Source: Desulfopila aestuarii DSM 18488
GTDB taxonomy: Bacteria; Desulfobacterota; Desulfobulbia; Desulfobulbales; Desulfocapsaceae
Direction: 5' to 3'
Assembly (NCBI RefSeq): GCF_900143695.1
Contig: NZ_FRFE01000024.1
Location: forward strand, 21,078 to 85,077
Length of the DNA stretch: 64,000 nucleotides
Below are positions 9,256 through 18,394 of the stretch, in pieces (the first letter of the stretch is position 1; each line of letters starts with the position of its first letter). The position numbers and the translations under genes were made by a program. The notes under the pieces are model-generated. The model saw nothing but the letters and a program-made list of their open reading frames with translations. It was not told the origin of the DNA and did no database searches.

Positions 9256-12200
9256 ACGTGTTCCTCCTTTCGGGCACGGATGAGGTCGATGGTAAGAGCG
9301 GCCTCCTCGTAGTCGTAGCGGTTGAGCTGGCGGACGAGCTCGTCAAGCAATTGACGGGGCAGCACGTCTCCTCCACCAAAAGCATTTTGCAGGATTTCTG
9401 TTTTTTCCCGTATCTCTTCAGGATCAGCCCGATCGATGGCCTCGGTAAGTGCCGCCAGCAGCGGAGTGGGATCGAGGGCGACCTGCGGTTTCTCCTGGCC
9501 GATGGTATGGTTGTCATGGGTAGTCAGTGGCTCAAGAAAGGAGAGCAGCCGCTCCAGCTCCTTTTGCACCCGCTGGCAAAGATCGAGGATCATCTCCGGG
9601 GAGATATTACCGGTGCAGCCATTTTCCAGGGCTTTGGCCGCCTGCTGGAGATCGGAGGCGCCGATGTTGCCACTGCTTCCTTTGAGGCTGTGGGCGAAAG
9701 CCTGTATGGATTCCAGGTTGTGGTCGTTCTGGGCCAACTGCAGTAACCTTACCGTATCACGATTATCATGATAAAAACCGACCATGATTTCACGAAAGGT
9801 TGGCCAGTCGATGCCGGTGGTTTGGAGCACCTGTTCGATGTCGATGCCTGGAATTTTCGGTGGTGTGATGGAGCCCGCAGGTCTACCGTTCAGGTTGGGT
9901 ACCGGTTCTGGACCATATGATGGTGTATCCGGTATGGTGCTCAGATCGCTGACCATCTCGATTTTCGGTTTTGTCTCGGTGTGTAGTCGTTTTCTACTGC
10001 GCAGGTGATGCCAGAGAGTATAGAAGAGTCGGTCCTGGTTTATCGGTTTGGCAACATAACCGTCCATTCCCGCTTCGAGGCAACGTTCTTCGTCGCCTTT
10101 CATGGCATGGGCGGTCATGGCGATAATCGGTAGTTTTTTGCAACCGGGCAACGCTCGTATCGCCCGGGTTGCCGCATAACCGTTCATCTTCGGCATCTGC
10201 ACATCCATCAGTACCCCGTCGAACTGCTCGGTGGTGACCTTTTCGACCGCCTCTTCTCCGTTGATCACAATGGTTACGTGGATGCCGGCGCCTTCCAGGA
10301 TGGCGCGGGCCACCTGCTGGTTGGTGTGGTTGTCCTCGGCTACCAGAATCCTACAGCCTCGGAGATGCTTCTTGTAAATGGAGGCACGGGTGGTGAAATC
10401 CACTTTTTCGCCGGTTTTACGGGTTCCTTCCCGGCCAAAGGCGTCCATGATGGCGTCAAAGAGGGTTGACTGAAAAATAGGCTTGGTGAGAAAACCGTTG
10501 GTGCCGGCCTCTTCTGCCTCTGAACGTCGCACTTCCCGGGCAAAGGCGGTCATCATGATGATGGGTATGGAAAGATTCAGTTTTTTTCGAATCTTCCTTG
10601 AGGTTTCAATGCCGTTCATGCCTTCCATCTTCCAGTCCATCAACACCAGATCGACAGTGTTCCGGCTCGCTTGCCCAGCCGTGAGCCGCTCAATGGCTTC
10701 GGCACCCGAGGAGACGGTTTCTACTTTGAAGTCCAGCGAGGTGAGCATTCTGGCCATGATGGTGCGGCTGTCACGGCAGTCGTCCACAACCAGGACGTTG
10801 AGACCGCTGATGTCAGCCGGGATATCAAGGGCACGGACGGGTGTATCACCCGCTTTTACCAGCCGCACGGTAAAGGTGAAGGTGGAGCCTTCGCCAAGCA
10901 CACTCTCCACCCCGATAGTACCGTGCATCATGGTGACAAAGCGTCGGCAGATGGAAAGGCCAAGGCCGGTGCCTTCATATTTCCTGGTCGAGGAGGAGTC
11001 GCCTTGGGAGAACGGCTCAAACAGGGATGGCAGGTAGTCGGGTGAGATACCGGTACCGGTATCCTTTACCGAGAACGAAAGGATGACCTGATCTTTTTCC
11101 AGATGTTCACCGTCTCTCGTCGCATCGTGGACACTGACCAGGATGACCCCGCCAGTGTTGGTGAACTTGATGGCATTGCCGATCAGGTTGGTGAGAATCT
11201 GCTGGAGGCGCTGGGAATCGCCAAGGAGCAGGCGAGGGGTGTCGGCGTCCACGTCGACCAGCAGTTCGATGCCCTTTTCCGCTGTCTGGTTGACAAAGAC
11301 GTCCATAACCTGATCGAACATCTCGTCAAGGCGAAAGAGCCGCTCTCGCAGTTCGAGCTGGCCCGCCTCGATCTTGGAGAAATCGAGGATGTCGTTGATA
11401 ATGCCTAAAAGGGTAAATGAAGAGTTTTGCACGATCTGCAGATAGTGCTCCACCTCATGTGAAACCGGTTCAGCCAGGGCCAGGTCGGTGGCGGCGATGA
11501 TGCCATTCATCGGCGTTCTGATCTCGTGACTCATATTGGCCAGGAACTGGCTTTTCGCCAGGGTGGCGGCTTCGGCCTGCTCTTTAGCCTGTTCCAGTTC
11601 CTTGTCCAGCTTTTTATGCAGCTCGATCTCCTGCCTGAGTGAGATATGCACCGCCCGCAACCGCCGGTTGAGTTTGACAACCAGAAAGGTGAAAGCGGTA
11701 TGGGTACAGAAGAAGATAAAGGCAACCACCAGCCACGGCCCGTAGGTGCGGATCAGGTCTCCCATGGTCACTCTACCAAGTTCACGGTAGGGCCCGATGC
11801 GCAGTTCGATCATCAGTTCTCGCACTGGCTGATAATTGTGGGGAATTGTCCAGCCTGCACATTCGGCAGCTCTTGCCGCCGGTGAATCATGGGTCATTTG
11901 TAAAAGGGCCACCGCCACCTTCTCTGCCAGTTCGTCCGGGGTCTTGGTCACTTTAGCCATCGGCCAGTCTGGGTATTCCCGGGTGGTCACAAAATATGGG
12001 CTGGGCTGATCTGAGGGGGTGAGTTGGGGGAGAATAAAAAAATCGGCTAGGGCTATTTTCCCCTCGGCGGCGAGCAGTTCAAGGGTGTTGGTGCGTACGG
12101 TACCACCGTCAACCAATCCATCGCGTACTGCGTAGACCACTTCGTCGTGGGTTGTGCCAAAGGTGAGGCTGGCAAAATCGTGGCGCGGATCTATGCCCCG

Positions 12201-12704
12201 CTCTTGAAACTCCCGCCAGGCCATCTGCCAGCCGCCGAGTGAGGCCTCGTCCACTCCCATAAACGATCTGCCCTTGAAATCAGCGAGGGTGCGAATATCC
12301 ATCCTGTTGGCACGGGTGAAAATGACACTGCCGTATTGGGAATAGGAGCGGCCGAGCCGCAATTCTTTCATGGTGGCGATCCGGCTCGCGCCATAGAGCT
12401 GTTCCAGCTCCACATAGAGGGCCGAATTGGTCAGGATAAAGTCGACCGCACCTTCGCGGACACTTGAGGTGACATGGTCGTGGGGAAGCGGGACGACGGT
12501 GAAGGCGAAGCCGGGGATGTTTTGGCTCAGGTAGTCGGCAGTGGGCGCCCAGTTCTTCAGGCATTGGGCTTCACCGCGGGTGGCAAGCACCCCGATTTTC
12601 ACCGGCGTTTCGGTAGCTGGCAACAATGACGGAACCATGACCGCGAGGAAAGAGGCCAGGAGAACGAGAAAAGAGGGCAGAGTTCGGTGGCATGTGTTCT
12701 TCAT
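9252..12704 (-). CDS. PhnD-type periplasmic-sensor hybrid histidine kinase with two receivers and Hpt
   Basis: A full phosphorelay kinase of about 1150 residues. A signal or anchor sequence is followed by a PhnD-like phosphate/phosphonate-type binding domain (about 30-300, starting KIGVLATRGEAQCLKNWAPT), a TM at about 325-345, a coiled coil, HisKA ([13 protein letters not shown]), HATPase (DTGTGISPDYLPSLFEPF, then GTGLGLSICRRF), receiver 1 (LNVLVVDDC), receiver 2 (RILVAEDNHTNQQVA) and an Hpt domain (AFAHSLKGSSGNIG) at about 975-1065. The ATG at 12704 has AGGTG six bases upstream; a GTG at 12713 is less likely. The ligand is probably an oxyanion or small organic molecule but cannot be told from sequence. 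It overlaps the HD-GYP gene by 4 bp. The sensor domain is clearly paralogous to that of the gene at 20090-21427. Confidence 0.93.
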   Translation of the reverse strand: MKNTCHRTLPSFLVLLASFLAVMVPSLLPATETPVKIGVLATRGEAQCLKNWAPTADYLSQNIPGFAFTVVPLPHDHVTSSVREGAVDFILTNSALYVELEQLYGASRIATMKELRLGRSYSQYGSVIFTRANRMDIRTLADFKGRSFMGVDEASLGGWQMAWREFQERGIDPRHDFASLTFGTTHDEVVYAVRDGLVDGGTVRTNTLELLAAEGKIALADFFILPQLTPSDQPSPYFVTTREYPDWPMAKVTKTPDELAEKVAVALLQMTHDSPAARAAECAGWTIPHNYQPVRELMIELRIGPYRELGRVTMGDLIRTYGPWLVVAFIFFCTHTAFTFLVVKLNRRLRAVHISLRQEIELHKKLDKELEQAKEQAEAATLAKSQFLANMSHEIRTPMNGIIAATDLALAEPVSHEVEHYLQIVQNSSFTLLGIINDILDFSKIEAGQLELRERLFRLDEMFDQVMDVFVNQTAEKGIELLVDVDADTPRLLLGDSQRLQQILTNLIGNAIKFTNTGGVILVSVHDATRDGEHLEKDQVILSFSVKDTGTGISPDYLPSLFEPFSQGDSSSTRKYEGTGLGLSICRRFVTMMHGTIGVESVLGEGSTFTFTVRLVKAGDTPVRALDIPADISGLNVLVVDDCRDSRTIMARMLTSLDFKVETVSSGAEAIERLTAGQASRNTVDLVLMDWKMEGMNGIETSRKIRKKLNLSIPIIMMTAFAREVRRSEAEEAGTNGFLTKPIFQSTLFDAIMDAFGREGTRKTGEKVDFTTRASIYKKHLRGCRILVAEDNHTNQQVARAILEGAGIHVTIVINGEEAVEKVTTEQFDGVLMDVQMPKMNGYAATRAIRALPGCKKLPIIAMTAHAMKGDEERCLEAGMDGYVAKPINQDRLFYTLWHHLRSRKRLHTETKPKIEMVSDLSTIPDTPSYGPEPVPNLNGRPAGSITPPKIPGIDIEQVLQTTGIDWPTFREIMVGFYHDNRDTVRLLQLAQNDHNLESIQAFAHSLKGSSGNIGASDLQQAAKALENGCTGNISPEMILDLCQRVQKELERLLSFLEPLTTHDNHTIGQEKPQVALDPTPLLAALTEAIDRADPEEIREKTEILQNAFGGGDVLPRQLLDELVRQLNRYDYEEAALTIDLIRARKEEHV

Positions 12705-12723
12705 TAAGAGCACCTGGATTGCA

Positions 12724-12744
12724 TTTTCCGTTTCAGGCGGAAAA
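12724..12744 (-). promoter_or_regulatory. palindrome upstream of PhnD-type kinase
   Basis: TTTTCCG (12724-12730), 7-bp spacer, CGGAAAA (12738-12744): a perfect inverted repeat 20-40 bp upstream of the start. It could be an operator or a leader hairpin. Confidence 0.3.
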
Positions 12745-12795
12745 AACGGGTTTCACCAGCTCCATAAACGAGAATTACCATACCATAACTTTCTG

Positions 12796-12830
12796 AAAAC
12801 CACTCCACAATCCGTGACGATGGAGTGGTG
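12796..12830 (-). terminator. intrinsic terminator of RluA-type gene
   Basis: Read on the minus strand: ACCACTCCA, a 13-nt loop, TGGAGTGGT, then TTTT. Perfect 9-bp stem (12799-12807 with 12821-12829), located 36 bp after the pseudouridine synthase stop. Confidence 0.7.
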
Positions 12831-12865
12831 ACCTTATAGAGCCCTCTGGAGGTTGGGGAGGCAGC

Positions 12866-13774
12866 TCAGGCAAAGAGTTTCATGAACACCGGCGGTACCG
12901 GGGTTTCAAAGCTGCAGAGCTCGCCGGTCTTCGGATGGGTGAAGGCCAGCACCTGGGCATGCAGGGCAAGCCGGTTGATCGGTTTCTCACCCGAACCATA
13001 TTTGGTGTCACCCACCACCGGGTGTCCGAGGTCCTGCAGGTGGACCCGGATCTGGTGCTTGCGACCGGTCTCCAGGTTGAGCTGCAACAGCGTATAGCTG
13101 GAGTTCGTACGGAGCTTTTGGAAGTGGGTGATCGATTTCTGTCCGTGCTGTGGGTTCTGGGAGGAGTACACCTTCAATGCTTTGCTTTCCGTGAGCCAGG
13201 AGGTGATGGTGCCTTCGTTCTCACTTACCTCTCCCTCGACGACCGCCACATAGGTGCGTTTGCTGATAGTCTGCTCCCAGGTCTCCTGGATCTGACGCTT
13301 AATTTTCTCGTTGCGGGCAAAAAGCAGCAGCCCGGAGGTCTCACGGTCAATCCGGTGGACAATGAAAATCTTGTTTTCGGGATCCTGAGTTTTTACATAA
13401 CTACTTAAAATGGCAAATGCCGTTCTTCGTTTCTCCTTGTCGGTGGCCACGGTAAGCAGCCCGGGCGGTTTATTCACAACGATGATATCCGCATCCTCAA
13501 AAACGATCTGCAACCCCAGCATGGGTGGAGGCGTTGCGGATCGTTCCCATTGCACTTCCAGCTTCTGCCCTTTTTTTAAAAGATGGTCAAATTGGGTGAC
13601 GGGCCGGCCGTTCACCAGGACCTGCCGCTCTTTGAGTACAGCTTTTAGCCGGCTGCGGCTTCTCTGGGGCAGGATACGGATGAGGTATTCCAGAAGCGGA
13701 CTATCGCTGTCAACGGTGAATTTCTCGTTTTTTATCTTCCCGGCGGGGCGGGCTTTCGGCCTGGTGGTTTTCAT
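12866..13774 (-). CDS. RluA-family RNA pseudouridine synthase
   Basis: Isomerises uridine to pseudouridine in rRNA or tRNA. It is 302 residues, normal for the family. An S4 RNA-binding domain lies at about 20-85 (LPQRSRSRLKAVLKERQVLVNGRPV), followed by the catalytic domain with motif HRIDRETSGLLLFARN, whose Asp is the nucleophile, and the later ETGRKHQIRVHLQDLGHPVVGD segment. Substrate position (RluA, RluC or RluD type) cannot be decided. It has its own terminator downstream (12796-12830). A 50-bp gap separates it from the esterase gene on the same strand. Confidence 0.92.
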   Translation of the reverse strand: MKTTRPKARPAGKIKNEKFTVDSDSPLLEYLIRILPQRSRSRLKAVLKERQVLVNGRPVTQFDHLLKKGQKLEVQWERSATPPPMLGLQIVFEDADIIVVNKPPGLLTVATDKEKRRTAFAILSSYVKTQDPENKIFIVHRIDRETSGLLLFARNEKIKRQIQETWEQTISKRTYVAVVEGEVSENEGTITSWLTESKALKVYSSQNPQHGQKSITHFQKLRTNSSYTLLQLNLETGRKHQIRVHLQDLGHPVVGDTKYGSGEKPINRLALHAQVLAFTHPKTGELCSFETPVPPVFMKLFA

Positions 13775-13825
13775 AACGTGTGTCTCAAAAAAATAGTGTT
13801 GGGAGCTGTATGGTTGGTGTTGCTC

Positions 13826-14299
13826 TCATTGGTCGAAAAGCAGTTCCTGCCAGGGAATGGCATAAAATGCATGGTGCAGCATATGATCGTCCTCAACCAG
13901 CTGCTCTTTCAGGTTGGCAAAAGTTTTTCGGGCCAGCGGCAGCACCAGATTGGGTGGCGTGACGACATCCTGTTTACCGATCACCAGCAGAGTGGGCACA
14001 TTCAGTAGCGTTTGCGGCGGAGTGTAATCGCCAAAATTCAGGGCCGGCGCGAGCAGTATCAACTGCTGTACCCGCTCAGGGTGAGCGATGGCAAAACAGG
14101 TGGCCATCAACCCGCCAAAGCTTGAACCGATCAGGGTGAGATTTTGGTGGTTGGCCGAAAGCGTTGCAAACTGGTGGAGCCGTTCCTTAAGGTCACCTGA
14201 AAAATCAGGGCATAATACCTGTGGAAATTTTTCCGAAAAGTAGCGGCCCTTGGCACCTTGGCCTGACGAATCGAGGCCATGGAGAAAAAAAATGCTCAT
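13826..14299 (-). CDS. YqiA-like alpha/beta hydrolase
   Basis: Small cytoplasmic esterase of 157 residues with the short alpha/beta-hydrolase fold of the YqiA/UPF0227 group. Visible features: oxyanion region FLHGLDSSGQG at the N-terminus, nucleophile elbow GSSFGG, acid residue in LLVIGKQDVVTP, and a histidine in VEDDHMLHH. The biological substrate is unknown; family members hydrolyse short acyl esters in vitro. Divergent from the PPC-domain gene across a 240-bp gap. Confidence 0.8.
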   Translation of the reverse strand: MSIFFLHGLDSSGQGAKGRYFSEKFPQVLCPDFSGDLKERLHQFATLSANHQNLTLIGSSFGGLMATCFAIAHPERVQQLILLAPALNFGDYTPPQTLLNVPTLLVIGKQDVVTPPNLVLPLARKTFANLKEQLVEDDHMLHHAFYAIPWQELLFDQ

Positions 14300-14501
14300 C
14301 TGTCGTATCCTATCTGCTTGTTGTTCCGGTGGTTGCGGCAGTCAGCACCCTGCCGGTAACAGGTCAATCATTGTGGTGCCGATCAACGGTCTTGTCAACG
14401 GCTTATTTGCTGGCACCCTGACGGCAGCTCATAGCATGGTCAGAAGAGAAGACAGTTTTTTATGGATGGGCTATGATGGGCCGACTTGAATATTGAAGAA
14501 C

Positions 14502-14516
14502 TTTTGATGATCAAAA
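14502..14516 (+). promoter_or_regulatory. operator-like palindrome before PPC gene
   Basis: TTTTGAT, G, ATCAAAA is a perfect 15-bp inverted repeat ending 24 bp before the PPC-protein start. The position fits an operator overlapping the promoter or transcript start. Confidence 0.3.
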
Positions 14517-14540
14517 ACACATTACCATGAGGTTGAGACT

Positions 14541-14984
14541 ATGCGCTATTCAATGGCACAACCCGGCCGGATTTTTGTCCTGCGCCTGGAAGATGGAGAG
14601 ATCGTCCATGAAGTGATCGAGCGGTTTGCAGTAGAGCAGCAGATCGAGGCGGCTTCACTTGTTATTGTCGGCGGAGCCGATGACGGCAGCCGACTGGTAG
14701 TGGGGCCGGCCGAGGATCGCGGCCTACCACTTTCACCCATGAAGCTGCAGCTGGAACACGCCCATGAGGTTACCGGTACCGGTACGCTTTTTCGAGATGA
14801 GGAAGGGACACCCTTGCTGCACATGCACATGGCCTGCGGCCGGGAAAAAGAGACCATCACCGGTTGTATTCGCGAAGGCGTGCGGGTCTGGCATGTGATG
14901 GAAGTGATTATCCATGAACTGACCGGCTCGACCGCCCGAAGGCTGGTGGAGGAACCGTTAGGGTTGAAGCTGCTCAGGCCGTAA
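14541..14984 (+). CDS. PPC/DUF296 domain protein
   Basis: A 147-residue protein formed entirely by the PPC (DUF296) fold, the same module that follows AT-hooks in plant nuclear proteins and stands alone in bacteria. Diagnostic features are the LEDGEIVHEVIERFA start, IEAASLVIVGGADDG, and the metal-site-like HMHMACGRE segment with a HVMEVIIHEL strand. Bacterial members form trimers; the role is unsettled (DNA-binding or ligand-binding). Its 3' end is 8 bp from the convergent kinase gene. A 15-bp palindrome lies just upstream. Confidence 0.85.
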   Translation: MRYSMAQPGRIFVLRLEDGEIVHEVIERFAVEQQIEAASLVIVGGADDGSRLVVGPAEDRGLPLSPMKLQLEHAHEVTGTGTLFRDEEGTPLLHMHMACGREKETITGCIREGVRVWHVMEVIIHELTGSTARRLVEEPLGLKLLRP

Positions 14985-14992
14985 CCAGATTG

Positions 14993-17374
14993 TCAGCGAG
15001 AGCGCTGCTGTAATGAGTGTCTGGCAGCGGTAACCTTGCGGAGAACGGATACCAGTACGTCTGGGTTGATCGGTTTGCTGACATAATCATCCATGCCCGA
15101 GGCCAGAAACGTCTCCCTGTCACCGGTCATGGCATAGGCGGTCATAGCCACTATGGGTATTCCGGCACAATCACGGTATTCGGGATCAGTGCGCAGGATG
15201 CGGGTGACTTCAATCCCATTCATGAGCGGCATCTGGATGTCGATCAGCAGGGCGTCAAAATGGGGCATGACCCGCAGTATCTCCAAAACCTCCCTGCCAT
15301 TTTTTGCTGTATGGACCTGATGACCGAGATTGCCCAGTACCTTTGAGACCACCAGCTGGCTGATACTGTCGTCTTCCGCCAGCAGGATTCTGAGGTTGTC
15401 GTTCACCCCATTGCTTGAAGTGGGCCCGGTCCGCTGTTGCAGTGGCCTGGGGGAGATGGCAAAGGGCAGGGAGAAGTAAAACGCGGTTCCTTTCCCTTCC
15501 TGGCTGTTGATGGACATATTGCCGCCGAGGAGTGAGACGAGATGTCTGGAGATGGCAAGTCCCAGGCCGGCGCCCTGGTATTTGCGGGTGAGGTTATTTT
15601 CCACCTGAATAAAGGCGTTGAACAGGGCGGAGATTTTTTCATCGGCAATGCCGATACCGGTGTCGATGACGGAAAAAAGCAGCTTCCGTTGGTCTGGCTT
15701 GGTTTCAGGAAGGGCAGATACATCGACGGTAACACTGCCTTTATCCGTAAATTTTAAGGCGTTACCGACCAGATTGGTCAAGATCTGCTGGAGGCGGGTG
15801 ACGTCGCCTATCATATAGGTCGGTACTTCAGGTGAGAGATTGATGGAGAGGGTGATACCTTTTTCCATAAATGCCGGTTTAAAAAGGGCTTCAAGCGAAT
15901 GCATCGACTCTTGTATATTGAAGATGACCGGCTGGATCTTCAGCATACCTGCTTCGACCTGGGAAAGATCGAGGATATCACCAAGCAGCCGGGTTAACCG
16001 TTCCGAGGCTTGCAGGGCGTTGTCAACGTAGTCCTTGAGCGACGGGGGGAGTGGTTCAGATTGCATCAGCTGGAGCATACCCATGATGCCGTTGAGCGGG
16101 GTACGGATCTCATGGCTCATGTTGGCCAGGAACTCGGACTTGTGTTTCGAGGCCATTTCCGCCTTGTGTTTGGCCTGCAGCAATTCGCGTTCCACTCGTT
16201 TTCGGCGGGTAATGTCACGGACAACGTTGAAGGCCATGAGCTCGCCACCAATTATTGCCCCGCTTGACTGTACTTCCGCATCATAGATGGTGCCGTCCCT
16301 GCGGCGATGGCGGGTTTCAAAAAAGTGATCAAGGGTGGCCTGGTCAAGTGGCGACTGACGAATATCTTCTTCCGAGTGAATGATTTCCCAGTCCCAGATA
16401 TGGAGATTTGTCATCTCTTCCGGCGTATAACCCAGCATATCGGCAAAGCGCTTGTTGGCTTCAATGACCTTATGGTTTCGGTCGGTAATGACAATGCCGT
16501 CACCGCTTTTGGCCATGAGGATCTTGCGGCGCTTGGCCTCCTGCAGCAGACGGTTTCTGGTGATCTCACGGTCGGACATGTCCCGTAAGGCGGTGATCCG
16601 GATTTTCCTGCCGTCGAGGTCCTCCGTCATTCTGGCCTGGATCTGACAAGGAAAACTGGAGCCATCTTTCCTGAGGGCAATAACCTCATAGGGTGCTTCT
16701 TCGCCAGCAGCCATTTTGGCGATGACCGTGGGCCGGTCGTCGGGATGAATCCAGTCTGTCCCTGGGTGCCCCTGCGCCTCGTCGTCGGTGTAGCCGAACA
16801 TCTTTTCGGCGGTTTTGTTCTGACCGATACAGATGCCGTTTTCCGAGAGAAAGATAGCCTCGAAGGTGGCATCGGAGAGCTGGCGGTATTTTTCGCTCAG
16901 TTCCTTGAGGTTACTCCGGATACTTCGTTCTTCAGTGATATCGGTAAAGGTGAGAATGACCGCCGAGGGTTGTGAAATGCCCGGAGTGAAAAGAGGATGA
17001 CAGCGCAGGTTGATCCAGATGGACGGTCGGTTCGAACGGCGAAGGCAGATGATGCTGTTGTCGGTTTGTTTTCCTGTCTCAAAGCAGGTGGTGGCAGGTG
17101 ACTGGGAAAGGGGGGTGACTGTTTCGTTTTCATCCAGGACGTACCAGTCTCCTGATGAAAGCAGACTATGTATATCGAGACCCGGTCGCAGTTGAAATGT
17201 TGATGCGGCGAGTCGATTGCAGTAAACAACTTTTCCTGCAGCTGACTGGACAACAAAACCTATGTCAACCGAGTCCAGGACGGGAATGAGATTATCGTCC
17301 AGAACAAACGAGTTGTCTTTGCCGTTGTAACGGCATAAAGAACTCCAGCTGTCATGGAAAATGTCCTGACTCAT
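14993..17374 (-). CDS. PAS hybrid sensor histidine kinase with receiver
   Basis: A soluble 793-residue hybrid kinase. Domains in order: PAS-like (about 25-160), PAS (165-275), PAS (285-395), HisKA ([20 protein letters not shown], about 412-475), HATPase ([15 protein letters not shown], then [12 protein letters not shown]) and a receiver ([16 protein letters not shown]; phospho-Asp in [13 protein letters not shown]; Lys in YVSKPI). No membrane segment, so the signal is cytoplasmic (redox, gas or small molecule). No Hpt or separate regulator is linked, so the next relay step must be encoded elsewhere. A 7-bp hairpin lies 60-80 bp upstream (17434-17454). Confidence 0.92.
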   Translation of the reverse strand: MSQDIFHDSWSSLCRYNGKDNSFVLDDNLIPVLDSVDIGFVVQSAAGKVVYCNRLAASTFQLRPGLDIHSLLSSGDWYVLDENETVTPLSQSPATTCFETGKQTDNSIICLRRSNRPSIWINLRCHPLFTPGISQPSAVILTFTDITEERSIRSNLKELSEKYRQLSDATFEAIFLSENGICIGQNKTAEKMFGYTDDEAQGHPGTDWIHPDDRPTVIAKMAAGEEAPYEVIALRKDGSSFPCQIQARMTEDLDGRKIRITALRDMSDREITRNRLLQEAKRRKILMAKSGDGIVITDRNHKVIEANKRFADMLGYTPEEMTNLHIWDWEIIHSEEDIRQSPLDQATLDHFFETRHRRRDGTIYDAEVQSSGAIIGGELMAFNVVRDITRRKRVERELLQAKHKAEMASKHKSEFLANMSHEIRTPLNGIMGMLQLMQSEPLPPSLKDYVDNALQASERLTRLLGDILDLSQVEAGMLKIQPVIFNIQESMHSLEALFKPAFMEKGITLSINLSPEVPTYMIGDVTRLQQILTNLVGNALKFTDKGSVTVDVSALPETKPDQRKLLFSVIDTGIGIADEKISALFNAFIQVENNLTRKYQGAGLGLAISRHLVSLLGGNMSINSQEGKGTAFYFSLPFAISPRPLQQRTGPTSSNGVNDNLRILLAEDDSISQLVVSKVLGNLGHQVHTAKNGREVLEILRVMPHFDALLIDIQMPLMNGIEVTRILRTDPEYRDCAGIPIVAMTAYAMTGDRETFLASGMDDYVSKPINPDVLVSVLRKVTAARHSLQQRSR

Positions 17375-17433
17375 GTGGGGTCACCGGTCTTTTCGGTAGA
17401 GAAGTGAGAGGGACCATCCTGTTTGCCTTTTGC

Positions 17434-17454
17434 ATCGGCATTGGCGTTGCCGAT
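17434..17454 (-). promoter_or_regulatory. leader hairpin upstream of PAS kinase
   Basis: ATCGGCA (17434-17440), loop of 7, TGCCGAT (17448-17454). It is a perfect stem in the presumed leader, and its role is unknown. Confidence 0.2.
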
Positions 17455-17661
17455 ACGCTCTGCCGGACAAACAGTTGATTTAGAATACTGCAATCGTATA
17501 GCGAGAAGCAACAGTTACATTGCGTCTGACAGAATGGGTGGCTATTATCTTCACCGGACAACAGTGAGATGAAATTATTGTCATGACAGTTGAATCGAGC
17601 TGTTGAGGTTGTTGATGCCTCTCTTTTGTTTTCGGAAGGCTACATTTTTTTCACACGTGAG

Positions 17662-18378
17662 ATGGATATGGTGATCCGACAACGGGAGAAAGATCCCCTT
17701 GGGGCAATGATGCTCGACTATCTGCAGGGACAGCTGGATGTCAGTGTGGAAGTGGAATCGACAACGCTGGAAATGGCCTGTATGAGCGGAGCGGTGATGT
17801 TCCGGGGATATGAGCAGATGGACGAACTGGAGCGAACAGGTCTCGACTGCTGTCAGGGAACAGTGCTCGATGTGGGAGGTGGCAGCGGCTGCCACAGTCT
17901 CTGGCTTCAGGAACATGGTTTGGAGGTGGACACGCTGGATGTCTCGCCGGGCTGCATCGAGGTTATGCGGCGGCGCGGGGTGCAGCATCCGCTGCATTGC
18001 AACTTCTTCTCCCATGGCGGTACAAAATACACCACCATCCTCATGCTCATGAACGGCCTGGGTATCTGCGGTACGCTGGAACGGCTTGGACCGCTGCTCC
18101 GGCATGCGAAAAAATTACTTGCTCCTGGTGGAAATCTCATTGCCGATTCAACAGATCTGACCCCGCTCTTGCGTGGAAAACGGGTGAGCCGGCGTGATGG
18201 CCAGTATCTTGGGGAAACCATTTTTGTCATGAAATACAACGAGATCGTTTCAGAGCCCTTTCCCTGGCTCTATATCGATTTTGCTATGATGCAAACAATT
18301 GCGGGATTTAACGGTATGCAATGTGAACAGCTTATAACGTTTCCCGACGGCCGCTATCTTATGCGGATCTATGAGTGA
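17662..18378 (+). CDS. class I SAM-dependent methyltransferase
   Basis: Rossmann-fold methyltransferase of about 238 residues. Motif I is VLDVGGGSGCHSLWL (SAM-binding glycines), followed by acidic residue D in VDTLDVSPG; the post-I regions are typical of the Methyltransf_11/25 group. The acceptor is unknown. The N-terminus MDMVIRQREKDPLGAMMLDYL matches the usual family start, so I chose ATG 17662 (ATG 17668 is also possible); an upstream TTG at 17590 is in frame but has no support. The 3' end overlaps or abuts the PAS-phosphatase gene, which suggests co-transcription. Confidence 0.82.
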   Translation: MDMVIRQREKDPLGAMMLDYLQGQLDVSVEVESTTLEMACMSGAVMFRGYEQMDELERTGLDCCQGTVLDVGGGSGCHSLWLQEHGLEVDTLDVSPGCIEVMRRRGVQHPLHCNFFSHGGTKYTTILMLMNGLGICGTLERLGPLLRHAKKLLAPGGNLIADSTDLTPLLRGKRVSRRDGQYLGETIFVMKYNEIVSEPFPWLYIDFAMMQTIAGFNGMQCEQLITFPDGRYLMRIYE

Positions 18379-18394
18379 GCAATATGGAGTTACT

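Noticed and set aside
14250..14489. 79-codon plus-strand frame with cysteine-rich start
   Set aside because: It begins inside the antisense esterase gene and lacks a ribosome site and family resemblance.
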